DNA of 64,000 nucleotides from Arthrobacter horti (GTDB lineage: Bacteria > Actinomycetota > Actinomycetes > Actinomycetales > Micrococcaceae): the NCBI RefSeq assembly GCF_030731045.1, contig NZ_JAVALS010000011.1:42356-106355 (forward strand). Direction: 5' to 3'. Positions 8,730 through 19,579 of this stretch are shown piece after piece. Made by a program: the position numbers and the translations under genes. Positions within the stretch are counted from its first letter, which is position 1. Every line of letters starts with the position of its first letter. Below the pieces are notes generated by a model. The model did no database searches. It saw only the letters and a list, made by a program, of their open reading frames with translations, and was not told the DNA's origin.

Positions 8730-8765
8730 GAAGGCCCCGGCCGGATCGCTCCGGCCGGGGCCTTC
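8730..8765. terminator. GC-rich hairpin between convergent genes
   Basis: A perfect 15-base stem (8730-8744 with 8751-8765) has a six-base loop and begins GAAGGCCCCGG. It lies between the convergent membrane-protein and DUF3073 genes and can act in both directions. There is no U-tract, as is common for actinobacterial terminators. Confidence 0.65.
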
Positions 8766-8795
8766 GGTGTGGACGAGTGTCACCGGGTCATCGCA

Positions 8796-9047
8796 TCAGC
8801 TGATGCGGCGGGTGTCCGTCTCATCCTCATCGTCGTCATCTTGATCGGCGTATTTGTCCTCATACTCCGAATAGTCGGGTTCAAAAGGATCCGCCTCCAG
8901 CGACGCGGCAGCACCACGGCGGCTGCTCATCTGTGAATTGGATGCCCCGAGTTCTCGTTGCAGCGCAGAATAGTCAGTGTTCGGGGAGTAGTACTTGATG
9001 TCCCGAGCCTGCTTGGTTGCCTTAGCCTTTTGACGGCCGCGCCCCAT
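8796..9047 (-). CDS. DUF3073 family protein
   Basis: Small 83-residue protein of a family that is widespread and nearly confined to Actinobacteria; its function is unknown. The conserved N-terminus MGRGRQKAKATKQ followed by ARDIKYYSPNTDYSALQREL is diagnostic. The tail is strongly acidic (runs of Asp and Glu). The ATG at 9047 fits the family start and follows an AGAGGGGGT ribosome site. In-frame codons further upstream would add 25 residues without homology. Confidence 0.85.
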   Translation of the reverse strand: MGRGRQKAKATKQARDIKYYSPNTDYSALQRELGASNSQMSSRRGAAASLEADPFEPDYSEYEDKYADQDDDDEDETDTRRIS

Positions 9048-9358
9048 GGCGTGACCCCCTCTGTACGTCGATCCGGAGGTGGTCGCCCTGGCAGGTAGCG
9101 AGGCCCCGGAATGTTTGGTCAATGTTTCGTAGTTCTAGATTACATGCTTTCCCCTCCAGACGCGTGGTCGAGACCATGCGTCCGGCCCGGCCAGAGCCTG
9201 GGAGCCGGCCGGGAGAATGCCAGGAGCAGCGCGCTTCGGTAGAGTCATGGGTAGCAACAGTCCCGCGTGATCACGTGTTTTCTGCGGCCCCGACCGGGCC
9301 CGCAGCGCTTCAGCACTGCCCCGGGACGGCATGACGGAGAACAGGGTGGAGTTTGGCT

Positions 9359-10078
9359 ATGAGCGAACCGACGCAGGGACCCGACGACGCCGGAGGCGCC
9401 GCCGGTGGCACCCCGGGTGGGCAGAACCTGCCGCCGGAGCCCGACCACGCCCCGTCGGTCCAGAACCTGCAGAACGCCTACCCGGGCCATACCCCTCAGC
9501 CGTTCTCCCGCACCACCGCCGCGAACCGTGACCGGAAGAGGCTCATGATGATCGGCGGCGCCGCCCTGGGCGGCGTCGTGGTGATCCTCCTGATCATCTG
9601 GCTGGTGAACCTGGTGGTCGGAGGGATGACACCCCACGTCGCCCCGGACGGGACCGCCACCACCTCCCAGAGCAGCCAGGCGCCGTCGTCGTCTCCATCC
9701 GGCGGCAGCACCACCCCGCCGTCCGGGGCCCAGACCATCAGCGCCCTGGATGCGAAGCAGGGCGAATGCTTCTGGGGCTACCCCAATGACAGCAACTCGC
9801 AGCTGGTGGTGGTGGACTGCGGCACGGCGCATTCCGCACAGCTGGTGAACGTCTTCTACTACCAGAGCAAAGACGCCTTCCCCGGCACGGACGCCTTCAA
9901 GACCAAGGGCCGCGAGCTCTGCCGCACGGCCACCCTCTCGCCCGATGTGGACTCGGTGGATCTGCGTCAGCGCTACGCCTACCCCAGCCAGAAGAGCTGG
10001 GACGCCGGCGACCGTCGCGTGGACTGCATCATCTTCACCGAGGCCGGAAACTCGCTCACGGAGAGCCTGGCCAAGTAG
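9359..10078 (+). CDS. Membrane-anchored protein with a Septum_form-type domain
   Basis: Predicted 239-residue protein: a Pro/Gly-rich cytoplasmic N-terminus, one membrane segment (about residues 62-88), a Ser/Thr linker, then an external domain with GECFWGY, VVVDCGTAHSAQLVNVF, ELC and YPSQKSWDAGDRRVDCIIF. That spacing of four Cys and the YPSxxSWxxGDRxVxC end match the actinobacterial Septum_form family. Family members are often predicted to act in cell-envelope or division processes, but a function is not proven. A TTG two codons upstream is an alternative start. Confidence 0.7.
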   Translation: MSEPTQGPDDAGGAAGGTPGGQNLPPEPDHAPSVQNLQNAYPGHTPQPFSRTTAANRDRKRLMMIGGAALGGVVVILLIIWLVNLVVGGMTPHVAPDGTATTSQSSQAPSSSPSGGSTTPPSGAQTISALDAKQGECFWGYPNDSNSQLVVVDCGTAHSAQLVNVFYYQSKDAFPGTDAFKTKGRELCRTATLSPDVDSVDLRQRYAYPSQKSWDAGDRRVDCIIFTEAGNSLTESLAK

Positions 10079-10104
10079 GCCCGGGCCTCCTTGGCCGGAC
10101 GCAG

Positions 10105-10140
10105 CGAAGGGCCGCATCCCTGAGAGGATGCGGCCCTTCG
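10105..10140. terminator. Bidirectional terminator between the Septum_form gene and clpB
   Basis: A perfect 15-base stem (10105-10119 with 10126-10140) has a six-base loop and begins CGAAGGGCCGCATCC. It lies between two convergent genes and serves the 3' ends of both. Confidence 0.75.
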
Positions 10141-10151
10141 TTCTGCCTGGA

Positions 10152-12758
<2,607 letters not shown>

Positions 12759-12845
12759 AAACGGCTCCTTCCAGCACGCGCGCGGACCTTGCGGGGTTCT
12801 TCCTTCATCCAAGCGCCGACGCCTTACAGTCGTCAACGCATCTAA

Positions 12846-12878
12846 GTTGAGTCTAGTCAGCTCAACTTTGGGAGTCAA
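12846..12878 (-). promoter_or_regulatory. clpB promoter with HAIR (HspR-binding) inverted repeat
   Basis: On the minus strand a -35 TTGACT (12878-12873) is followed after 17 bases by a -10 TAGACT (12855-12850). Overlapping it is an inverted repeat at 12866-12846 with arms GTTGAGC and ACTCAAC separated by seven bases. This matches the HAIR consensus CTTGAGT-N7-ACTCAAG at 12 of 14 arm positions. HspR is the known repressor of dnaK and clpB in actinobacteria, so heat-shock control is expected. Confidence 0.8.
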
Positions 12879-12993
12879 GTTATCCACAGGGCCGGTGGCG
12901 TCCAACTGGTCCGGACTATTTGTCGGTATCGGACCCTCAAAACGACAGATCGTCCCGACCAGTTGGCGTGGCACCTCGGCATAGGATTCCAGC

Positions 12994-13890
12994 ATGACCG
13001 TGCTGATCGATCCCCCGTTCTGGCCCGCCCACGGCACGGTGTTCTCCCACCTGATCTCCGACTCCTCCCTGGACGAGCTGCACGCCTTCGCGGAGGCCGC
13101 CGGCATCCCCGAGCGGGCCTTCGACGGCGACCACTACGACGTCGCGGAGCGCCACTTCGAGCGGCTCGTCACCCTCGGCGCGGTCAGCGTCAGCGGCAAG
13201 GAGCTCGCCCGGCGTCTCGCCGCGAGCGGCCTGCGGATCCCCGCCCGCGAGCGCCCGTCCAAGCTGCTGCCCGCCCTGCGGCACCGCTGGGAGACCCTGC
13301 TTCCGGGATGGCCCAGCCTGGGTGAGGAGCTGCTGGAACGCTGGGGTGAACCGCACCGGCACTACCACTCCCGGGTCCACCTGCTGAACGTCCTGGAGGC
13401 ACTGGAGCTCCTGCTGCCGGAGTCCGGCCTGGCGGAGGACGCCCGCCGTCCTCTGCTCCTGGCCGCCTGGTTCCACGATGCCGTCTACCAAGGCGTCCCT
13501 GGGCGGGACGAGGAGGACTCCGCCCTGCTCGCGGAGCACTCCCTGCACTTCCTGCCCGGATCCGAACGCGCCGAGGTGGCTCGCCTGGTCCGGCTCACCA
13601 CGGACCATGCGCCGGGCCCGGAAGACCTGCCCGGGCATCTCCTCTGCGATGCGGACCTCTCCGTTCTCGCCTGGCCCCAGCCCCGCTACGCGCGCTACCT
13701 GGCCGCGGTGCGCGCCGACTACGCCCATGTCCCGGACGCGGACTTCGCGCGCGGCCGGGCGGCCGTCGTCGGGCAGCTGCTGGCTCTGGACCCGCTGTTC
13801 CACAGCGCGACGGCGCGGCGGCTCTGGTTGCAGGATGCGCAGCGCAATTTGCGCTCGGAGCTCGCCGCGGCACCGGAGGAGAGCGCCTGA
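12994..13890 (+). CDS. DUF4031 and HD-domain fusion protein (predicted metal-dependent phosphohydrolase)
   Basis: A 298-residue protein with two parts. Residues 1-90 are DUF4031 (TVLIDPPFWPAHGTVFSHLISD, AFDGDHYDV, GKELARRL). Residues about 115-215 are an HD-type phosphohydrolase core with HYHSRVHLLNVLEAL and AAWFHDAVYQG carrying the metal-binding His and HD residues. The substrate is unknown. It is coupled by a TGATG overlap to the ComB-family gene that follows, which hints at a shared phosphate-ester chemistry (inference). Confidence 0.75.
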   Translation: MTVLIDPPFWPAHGTVFSHLISDSSLDELHAFAEAAGIPERAFDGDHYDVAERHFERLVTLGAVSVSGKELARRLAASGLRIPARERPSKLLPALRHRWETLLPGWPSLGEELLERWGEPHRHYHSRVHLLNVLEALELLLPESGLAEDARRPLLLAAWFHDAVYQGVPGRDEEDSALLAEHSLHFLPGSERAEVARLVRLTTDHAPGPEDLPGHLLCDADLSVLAWPQPRYARYLAAVRADYAHVPDADFARGRAAVVGQLLALDPLFHSATARRLWLQDAQRNLRSELAAAPEESA

Positions 13891-14660
13891 TGCATGCCGC
13901 GCACCGGCAACTGCCGTACACCGTCCGCCTCGACTGGGGCCTGAAGGGTGCCACCGCCATCCTGCCCGGCGCCCAGGCCGCCGTCGTGGTGGACACCTTG
14001 TCCTTCTCCACCACCGTGTCCGTGGGTGTGGAGGCCGGACTCGCGGTCATCCCGTTCCGCACCGCACCGGGCGATGGGGAGTTGCAGGCCTCCGCAGCGC
14101 GCCTCGCCGCCGAACGCGGCGCACTGCTCGCGGGGCCGCGCAGCCTCACGCAGCTGAGCCTTTCGCCGTCGTCGATTCTGGCGCACGCGGCTCGCTCTGA
14201 GGGCGGCGAGCTGGTCCTGCCGTCGCCCAATGGCTCCGCCATCTCCCAGCACCTGGCCGGGCACGTGCCCCAGCTGCTCGCCGGCACACTGCGCAATGCG
14301 GGCGCGACGGCGGCCTGGCTGTCCCGGCATCTGCCGCCGTCCGCCGTGATCGCCGTCGTCGCAGCCGGGGAACGCTGGCCGGGCGGCGCCCTGCGTCCTG
14401 CGCTGGAGGATCAACTGGGCGCCGGGGCAATCCTGGCTGCGCTGGCTCGCCCGGCGGCGCAGCTGTCCCCGGAGGCGAGGGCCGCCGTCGCGCTCTTCGA
14501 GGCGTTCCGCGACGATCTGCCGGAGCAACTCCTGGAGAGCGCCAGCGGCACCGAGCTGGTCATGCACGGCTTCGGGCACGACGTCGAACTCGCGGCGCAG
14601 CTGGATGCGTGCACCGTGGCGGCCCGCTACCAGGACGGGGCGTTCCGCGCGGTTTCCTGA
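13890..14660 (+). CDS. ComB-family 2-phosphosulfolactate phosphatase-like protein
   Basis: A 256-residue protein of the ComB fold. Landmarks are VVVDTLSFSTTVSVGVEAG (metal and phosphate site), LPSPNGSAI, VVAAGERWPGGALRPALEDQLGAGA and SGTELVMHGFGHDVELAAQLD. In methanogens ComB makes sulfolactate for coenzyme M, a cofactor not expected here, so the true substrate is probably another phosphorylated hydroxy acid. It overlaps the HD-domain gene by one base. Confidence 0.75.
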   Translation: MHAAHRQLPYTVRLDWGLKGATAILPGAQAAVVVDTLSFSTTVSVGVEAGLAVIPFRTAPGDGELQASAARLAAERGALLAGPRSLTQLSLSPSSILAHAARSEGGELVLPSPNGSAISQHLAGHVPQLLAGTLRNAGATAAWLSRHLPPSAVIAVVAAGERWPGGALRPALEDQLGAGAILAALARPAAQLSPEARAAVALFEAFRDDLPEQLLESASGTELVMHGFGHDVELAAQLDACTVAARYQDGAFRAVS

Positions 14661-14700
14661 GCGGGAGAGCAAGCGGTGGTGCTCCTCCGGACGCAGAAAG

Positions 14701-14737
14701 GCCCCGGAGAACACCTCTGCGGTGCCATCCGGGGCCC
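14701..14737. terminator. Hairpin between comB-like and yceI genes
   Basis: GGCCCCGG (14701-14708) pairs with CCGGGGCC (14730-14737). Read on the minus strand the stem is followed by CCTTTCTG, giving a short U-rich end for the yceI transcript. The genes converge here. Confidence 0.5.
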
Positions 14738-14803
14738 GGGCGGTCGGATGCCCCACCCTTCCCCCTCTGGGCGGTGCCCGTCACGTCAGTGCAAGGGAGG
14801 TTT

Positions 14804-15385
14804 CTAGTCCGAGTCGCCGTCCGTGTCGCCATCCGCGACGGTCTTGACCGCCGAGATCTCGAACTCCAGAAGGATCCGGTCCGAGACCAGGACACCGCCC
14901 GAATCGAGCGCGGCGTTCCAGTTCACACCGAACTCCTTGCGGTCGATGCGGCGGGAGCCCTCGAAGCCGGCACGGAGGTTCCCGGACGGGTCCTTCTCCA
15001 CGCCGATGAACTCGATGGGAACCGCGGTCTCCTTGGTGACGCCCTTGATGGTGAGGTCGCCGTTGACGATGTAGCTGTTCTCCTCCACCTGGTCGATGCG
15101 CTTGGACACGAAGACGATCTCCGGGAACTGTGGGGCATCGAAGAAGTCGTTGGTGCGCAGATGCCCGTCACGATCGGCGTTGCGGGTGTCGATGCTGGCC
15201 ACCTGGATGGTCAGCTTCACAGTGGACTTCGTCGGATCGTCGGCGTCGACGACGATGACTCCTTCGATGTCGTTGAACGCACCGCGGACCTTGGTGACCA
15301 TGGCGTGCCGGGTCGAGAACCCGATGCGCGTGTGGGCTGGGTCAAAGGTCCACTCCCCGGCGAGGGAGCTGTCAATTTCTGGCAT
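14804..15385 (-). CDS. YceI-family lipid-binding-like protein (cytoplasmic form)
   Basis: A 193-residue YceI-family lipocalin-like beta barrel. Family motifs are WTFDPAHTRIGFSTRHAMVTKVRGAF, IDTRNADRDGHLRTNDFFDAPQFPEI and DLTIKGVTKE. Many YceI proteins are periplasmic and bind isoprenoids or fatty acids, but no signal peptide is visible here. The ATG at 15385 is preceded eight bases upstream by AGGAGG; a GTG at 15394 would lie inside that ribosome site and is rejected. The tail is rich in Asp and Gly. The physiological ligand is unknown. Confidence 0.85.
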   Translation of the reverse strand: MPEIDSSLAGEWTFDPAHTRIGFSTRHAMVTKVRGAFNDIEGVIVVDADDPTKSTVKLTIQVASIDTRNADRDGHLRTNDFFDAPQFPEIVFVSKRIDQVEENSYIVNGDLTIKGVTKETAVPIEFIGVEKDPSGNLRAGFEGSRRIDRKEFGVNWNAALDSGGVLVSDRILLEFEISAVKTVADGDTDGDSD

Positions 15386-15468
15386 TCGTGCCACCTCCTG
15401 ATTTCACCATCTCAAGGTATCCCGCGTTGCGACGGTGCACCAGAAGTTCAGCCCGTTTGAAGTGCAGT

Positions 15469-15867
15469 TCAGCGGTACGCGGCGAACTGGGCGTCCGTGG
15501 GGACGATCTCCTTCCCGAGCGGCATGAGGGACACGGGGATCAGTTTGAGGTTGGCGATTCCCAGCGGGATCCCGATGATGCTCACGAACATGGGGATGGC
15601 CGTGACCACGTGGCCGATGGCCAGCCACACGCCCGCCATCAGGAACCAGATGACGTTGCCCAGCAGGGGAAGCGCACCACCGCCGCCCGGCCTCTCCACC
15701 ACTGTCCGGCCGAACGGCCACAGAGCGTACGCGCCGATGCGGAAGGCTGCGATGCCCCAGGGGATGGTGACGATCAGGAGGCAGCACAGCAGGCCCGCCG
15801 CGAAATAGCCGATGGCCAGCCAGAAGCCGCCAAAGACCAGCCAGATCAGATTCAACAGGGTCTTCAT
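15469..15867 (-). CDS. YccF-family membrane protein
   Basis: A 132-residue inner-membrane protein with two copies of a hydrophobic YccF repeat: LLNLIWLVFGGFWLAIGYF with TIPWGIAAFRIG, then LLGNVIWFLMAGVWLAIGH with GIPLGIANLKLIPVSLMPLGKEIV. The repeated GIPxGxAxxRI pattern is diagnostic. About four membrane spans. Function unknown; in some bacteria the family is linked to metal or envelope stress. It is monocistronic. Confidence 0.8.
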   Translation of the reverse strand: MKTLLNLIWLVFGGFWLAIGYFAAGLLCCLLIVTIPWGIAAFRIGAYALWPFGRTVVERPGGGGALPLLGNVIWFLMAGVWLAIGHVVTAIPMFVSIIGIPLGIANLKLIPVSLMPLGKEIVPTDAQFAAYR

Positions 15868-16013
15868 ACCTCCAGTCTGCCAAGGAGGACCGACAGAATC
15901 CCTCGGGGTTTCCCCGGAGTGGACCCTTGTCCTGTCCCCGGGCGGGGGGCATAGTTCGTAGAGACCAGCCGGGTGACGGCCCGGCACCTTGTCCCTGAAA
16001 AGCGAGGCCCGGC

Positions 16014-17456
16014 ATGTCATCAGCACCCAACCCCCTGTCGATCTTCCGGAAAAAGCCCATCGAGGAGATGGAGGAGGAGGGTGGCGGCGAAGGCGGACTG
16101 TTCCGCTCCCTCGGCCTCTGGCAGCTGACCGCGATCGGCGTCGGCGGCATCATCGGCGTCGGGATCTTCTCCCTGGCCGGCCTGGTGGCCCACGGCGACA
16201 GCGCCAACCCGGGAGTGGGGCCCGCAGTGCTGATCTCCTTCCTCATCGCAGGCGTCGCCTCCGCCGCCGCGGCCCTCTCCTACGCCGAGTTCGCCGGCAT
16301 GATCCCCAAGGCCGGCTCCGCGTACACCTACGGCTACGTGGCCCTGGGCGAGGTGATCGGCTGGTTCATCGGATGGGACCTGCTGCTGGAATACGTGGCG
16401 ATCGTGGCCGTGGTGGCCATCGGCATCTCCGGCTACCTGAACTTCTTCCTGGCGGGCCTGGGATTCCAGCTGCCCGTGGAGCTGACCTCCACTTTCGACG
16501 AGGGCAAGGGCGGCTGGATCAATCTGCCCGCCATCCTGGTGTGCCTGCTGGTCACCTGGATCCTGAGCCGCGGCACCAAGGCCTTCGGACGCTTCGAGCT
16601 GATCGCAGTGGGCCTGAAGGTGGTGCTCATCCTCTTCATCATCGGCCTGGGCGTGTTCTTCGTGAACACCAAGAACTACAACCCGTTCATGCCCACCGGG
16701 TTCGGGCCTGTCTTCACGGGCGCGGCCACCGTCTTCTTCGCGGTGTTCGGCTACGACGCCATGAGCACCGCTGCGGAGGAGGCCAAGGAGGGGAAGAAGC
16801 ACATGCCCAAGGCCATCATCCTGTCCCTGGTCATCGCCATGGTCCTGTACGTCATGGCCACCCTGGTCCTGACCGGCATGCAGAACTACAAGGACATCGA
16901 CCCCAAGGCGGGCTTCGCCTCCGCCTTCTCAGGTGTGGGCATGCCCGTGATCGCCACGATCATCTCCGCCTTCGCCGTGCTGTCCATCCTGACCGTGATG
17001 CTCACCTTCCTGCTGGGCGTCACGCGCGTCTGGTTCTCCATGAGCCGTGACGGGTTGCTGCCCAAGTGGTTCTCCAAGGTGGACCACGGCGGCACCCCGC
17101 AGCGCGTCACGTGGATCGCGGGCGGCGCGGCGGCGCTCCTGGCCGGGGTCCTGCCCATCCGACAGGTGGCGGACCTGACGAACATCGGCATCCTGGCCGC
17201 CTTCGTGGTGGTCTCGGTCTCCGTGATCGTGTTCCGCTACTCCCGGCCGGACGCTCCGCGCGAGTTCCGGCTGCCGTTCATGCCGGTGGTGCCGCTGATC
17301 GGCGTCGTATCCTCGCTGTTCCTGATCTCCCAGCTGCACTGGGAGACGTGGCTGCGCTTCGGCGTCTGGCTGGTGATCGGCCTGATCATCTACTTCAGCT
17401 ACGGCAGGAAGAACTCGGTAATGAACCCGGGCAGCCCCCGGAACCTGGTGGATTGA
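16014..17456 (+). CDS. APC-superfamily cationic amino acid permease
   Basis: A 480-residue permease with about 12 membrane segments. GLWQLTAIGVGGIIGVGIFSLAG is the first-helix substrate-binding motif of APC transporters, with GIGAxIGxGIF replaced by GVGGIIGVGIF. SYAEFAGMIPKAGSAYTYGYVALGEVIGWFIGWDLLLEY and FAVFGYDAMSTAAEEAK match the CAT/YfnA subfamily. Probable uptake of a basic or neutral amino acid by proton symport; the exact substrate is not readable. Palindrome P2 begins two bases after the stop. Confidence 0.85.
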   Translation: MSSAPNPLSIFRKKPIEEMEEEGGGEGGLFRSLGLWQLTAIGVGGIIGVGIFSLAGLVAHGDSANPGVGPAVLISFLIAGVASAAAALSYAEFAGMIPKAGSAYTYGYVALGEVIGWFIGWDLLLEYVAIVAVVAIGISGYLNFFLAGLGFQLPVELTSTFDEGKGGWINLPAILVCLLVTWILSRGTKAFGRFELIAVGLKVVLILFIIGLGVFFVNTKNYNPFMPTGFGPVFTGAATVFFAVFGYDAMSTAAEEAKEGKKHMPKAIILSLVIAMVLYVMATLVLTGMQNYKDIDPKAGFASAFSGVGMPVIATIISAFAVLSILTVMLTFLLGVTRVWFSMSRDGLLPKWFSKVDHGGTPQRVTWIAGGAAALLAGVLPIRQVADLTNIGILAAFVVVSVSVIVFRYSRPDAPREFRLPFMPVVPLIGVVSSLFLISQLHWETWLRFGVWLVIGLIIYFSYGRKNSVMNPGSPRNLVD

Positions 17457-17457
17457 G

Positions 17458-17516
17458 TTGAGTGCTCAGTTGTGGCGGCTTGAACGCCGTGTATCCCGCC
17501 ACAACTGAGCAGTCAA
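17458..17516. repeat. Long palindrome P2 (family B), 21-base arms
   Basis: Arms 17458-17478 and 17496-17516 pair with one mismatch in 21 and share the core GCTCAGTTGTGGCGG. The loop is 17 bases. The same arm sequence recurs at 40711-40769. It lies between the convergent permease and trpF genes and may serve as their common terminator. Confidence 0.75.
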
Positions 17517-17529
17517 GGCGATCGAAGAG

Positions 17530-18129
17530 CTACTCCCCCAGCGCGGCGGCCACGAAGGCGCGGATCTTTCCCAGATCCTTGACGCCGCGGGAGCTCTCCA
17601 CGCCGGAGGAGACATCCACACCCCAGGCCTGGGCGGCCTCCGCCGCGGAGGCGACGTTGCCGGCGTCGAGCCCTCCGGCCAGCAGCCAGCGGCGGCTGTC
17701 CAGCCCGCGCTCCCGCACGGAGGCGTAGTCCCAGGATTCACCGGACCCGGGGATGGACGCGTCCACCAGCAGCAACTCCTCGCCCCAGTCGGCGAAGACG
17801 CGGTCCGGGTCGTCCATACGCACGGCCCGGATCACGGAGAAACCGCGCTCCTGCAGGGCGTCGACCTCCTGCGGGGTGCGTTCGCCGTGCAGCTGGATCC
17901 AGCTGAGCCCGGCCTCCTCGGCCAGCTCAGCCGCCTCCGCAATGCTCTCGTGACGGAAGACGCCGACGGCGGCCACCTCCACCGGCACCTCGGCGAGCAG
18001 GGCGCGCGCCTGTTCCGCGCTCACCTGGCGCGGGCTCGGGGTGAGGACGAATCCCACCGCATGCGCTCCGGCGTCGACGGCGGCACGCACCGAATCAGGC
18101 GTGCTCAGGCCGCACACTTTCACGAACAT
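17530..18129 (-). CDS. trpF: Phosphoribosylanthranilate isomerase
   Basis: Third committed step of tryptophan synthesis: Amadori rearrangement of N-(5-phosphoribosyl)anthranilate to CdRP. It has 199 residues, standard for TrpF. The catalytic Cys is in VKVCGL (residue 6) and the acid Asp in the LLVDASIPGSG region. GVDVSSGVESSRGVKDLGKI at the end binds phosphate and is diagnostic. It stands alone without other trp genes, as is common in actinobacteria. Confidence 0.92.
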   Translation of the reverse strand: MFVKVCGLSTPDSVRAAVDAGAHAVGFVLTPSPRQVSAEQARALLAEVPVEVAAVGVFRHESIAEAAELAEEAGLSWIQLHGERTPQEVDALQERGFSVIRAVRMDDPDRVFADWGEELLLVDASIPGSGESWDYASVRERGLDSRRWLLAGGLDAGNVASAAEAAQAWGVDVSSGVESSRGVKDLGKIRAFVAAALGE

Positions 18130-18236
18130 CAGGGGTCCTCCCGGGAAAAACAGTCCCTATGACGGTATCAAGACCGCCCCGTTCCGCCCCTATCGGAGTC
18201 CCGTCCTAAGCTGTGTGATGTACCGAGAGGAGCCTC

Positions 18237-18830
18237 ATGGAGATCATCCGTTTCGCCGGCATCCGGCCCGAACCGTGGCGCAACGGCGGGGGTGTCACGC
18301 GCGAAATCGCACGTCATCCGCTCACCGGCGAGTGGGACTGGCGGGTCAGCATCGCCGAGGTCGGCACCGCAGGCGCCTTCTCCACCTTCGCGGGCATGGA
18401 GCGTGTCATCTCCGTGATCGACGGGGAGCTGCTGCTCCTGACCGTGGACGGTGTGGAGCACGCCATGGAGAAATACCGCCCGTTCCGCTTCTCCGGGGAT
18501 GCCGAATCCGGTTCCGCACTCCCCATGGGTGACATCCGGGACCTCAACGTGATCGCCCGCCGCGGCGCATACAAGGGGTACCTGTCCATTCTGGAGCTCT
18601 CCAAGAAGCGCGCCCACCCGGTGTTCGACGGGCAGCTCGCCATCCTGCTGGAAGGCAAGGCGGCGGCGAACGACGACGGCGGCGAGGGCACCGGTGAGCC
18701 GGTGGAACTGAGCCGCTACGACGCCGTCGTGGGCACCGATGAGGGCAGCCCCGAACTGCTGGGACGCGGCTTCGTGGCCGTCATCTCGATCGACCCTGTC
18801 AGCGAAGACTCCAAGGAGGAGCCCGCATGA
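18237..18830 (+). CDS. HutD/Ves family protein
   Basis: A 197-residue double cupin-like protein of the HutD/Ves family. PWRNGGGVTREIARHP and WRVSIAEVGTAGAFSTFAGMERVISVIDGELLLL are diagnostic. HutD is associated with histidine utilisation in Pseudomonas and Ves with cold response in E. coli; the biochemical role is not settled. There are no hut genes nearby. The start at 18237 follows GAGAGGAGCCTC. It overlaps the metallo-hydrolase gene by four bases, so the pair is an operon. Confidence 0.85.
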   Translation: MEIIRFAGIRPEPWRNGGGVTREIARHPLTGEWDWRVSIAEVGTAGAFSTFAGMERVISVIDGELLLLTVDGVEHAMEKYRPFRFSGDAESGSALPMGDIRDLNVIARRGAYKGYLSILELSKKRAHPVFDGQLAILLEGKAAANDDGGEGTGEPVELSRYDAVVGTDEGSPELLGRGFVAVISIDPVSEDSKEEPA

Positions 18831-19477
18831 GCACCCTGCTGCACAGCGATGACAACATCACCATCCGCACCATCTCCGTGGGCGGCATGGACAACAACGT
18901 CTACCTGCTCACGGCGAGGGCCACGGGCGCCCAGGTGCTGATCGACGCCGCGGACGACTTCCCGGCGATCCAGCGGCTCCTGGCCGAGGGCGCCGCCGAT
19001 TCGGCCGCGACGGCGTCGCTGGAGCTGATCGCCACCACGCACCAGCACTGGGACCACGTGCGCGCCCTCCGCGATCTGGTGCACGCCACGGGCGCCCGGA
19101 CGGCCGCCGGCGTGGACGACTCCGCAGCCCTCCCCGTGCCGGTGGACGTGCTGCTGGAGCACGGCGATGTGAGGGCGTTCGACGGTTTCGGGCTCACGGC
19201 GGTGCACCTGCGCGGCCACACGCCGGGGTCGATCGCGTACGTGTACCGGGACCCGTCCGGCCGGGCACACGTGTTCAGTGGGGATTCCCTGTTCCCGGGC
19301 GGCGTGGGCAACACGGACCGCGACCCCGCCCGCTTCGCGCAGCTCTTCCGCGACGTCAGCGACCGGCTGTTCGCCCTCTACCCGGACGACACCGCGGTGT
19401 ACCCGGGCCACGGCAAGTCCACCACCCTGGGCGCCGAGCGCCCTCACCTGCCCAAGTGGAAGGCGCGGGGCTGGTAA
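18827..19477 (+). CDS. Metallo-beta-lactamase fold hydrolase (glyoxalase II-like)
   Basis: A 216-residue MBL-fold enzyme. The zinc site is visible as THQHWDH (HxHxDH-like, with Gln in the second position), LRGHTPGS, FSGDSLF and VYPGHG. Such stand-alone proteins hydrolyse thioesters or related esters in the cytosol. The HQHWDH variant is common in the actinobacterial branch. Translation is coupled to HutD (ATGA overlap). Substrate unknown. Confidence 0.85.
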   Translation: MSTLLHSDDNITIRTISVGGMDNNVYLLTARATGAQVLIDAADDFPAIQRLLAEGAADSAATASLELIATTHQHWDHVRALRDLVHATGARTAAGVDDSAALPVPVDVLLEHGDVRAFDGFGLTAVHLRGHTPGSIAYVYRDPSGRAHVFSGDSLFPGGVGNTDRDPARFAQLFRDVSDRLFALYPDDTAVYPGHGKSTTLGAERPHLPKWKARGW

Positions 19478-19491
19478 AGGTCGCTAAACGC

Positions 19492-19563
19492 CATCGACTG
19501 CTCCGTAAAGTGCCATTTAACCCGGATTTCCGGGGATTCTGGCACTTTACGGAGCAGTCGATG
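19492..19563. repeat. Long palindrome P3 (family A), 24-base perfect arms
   Basis: Arms 19492-19515 and 19540-19563 are perfectly complementary over 24 bases around a 24-base loop. The outer CATCGACTGCTCC is identical to palindrome P1, while the inner arm differs by compensating changes (CGTAAAGTGCCA instead of ACAGAGTGCCG). It lies between convergent stops. Confidence 0.75.
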
Positions 19564-19579
19564 CGTGGTTAAGCCGGGA

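Noticed and set aside
13890..14660. Coenzyme M biosynthesis in this organism
   Set aside because: Only a ComB-like phosphatase is seen; no ComA, ComC or ComDE is present in the window, so the pathway is not supported.
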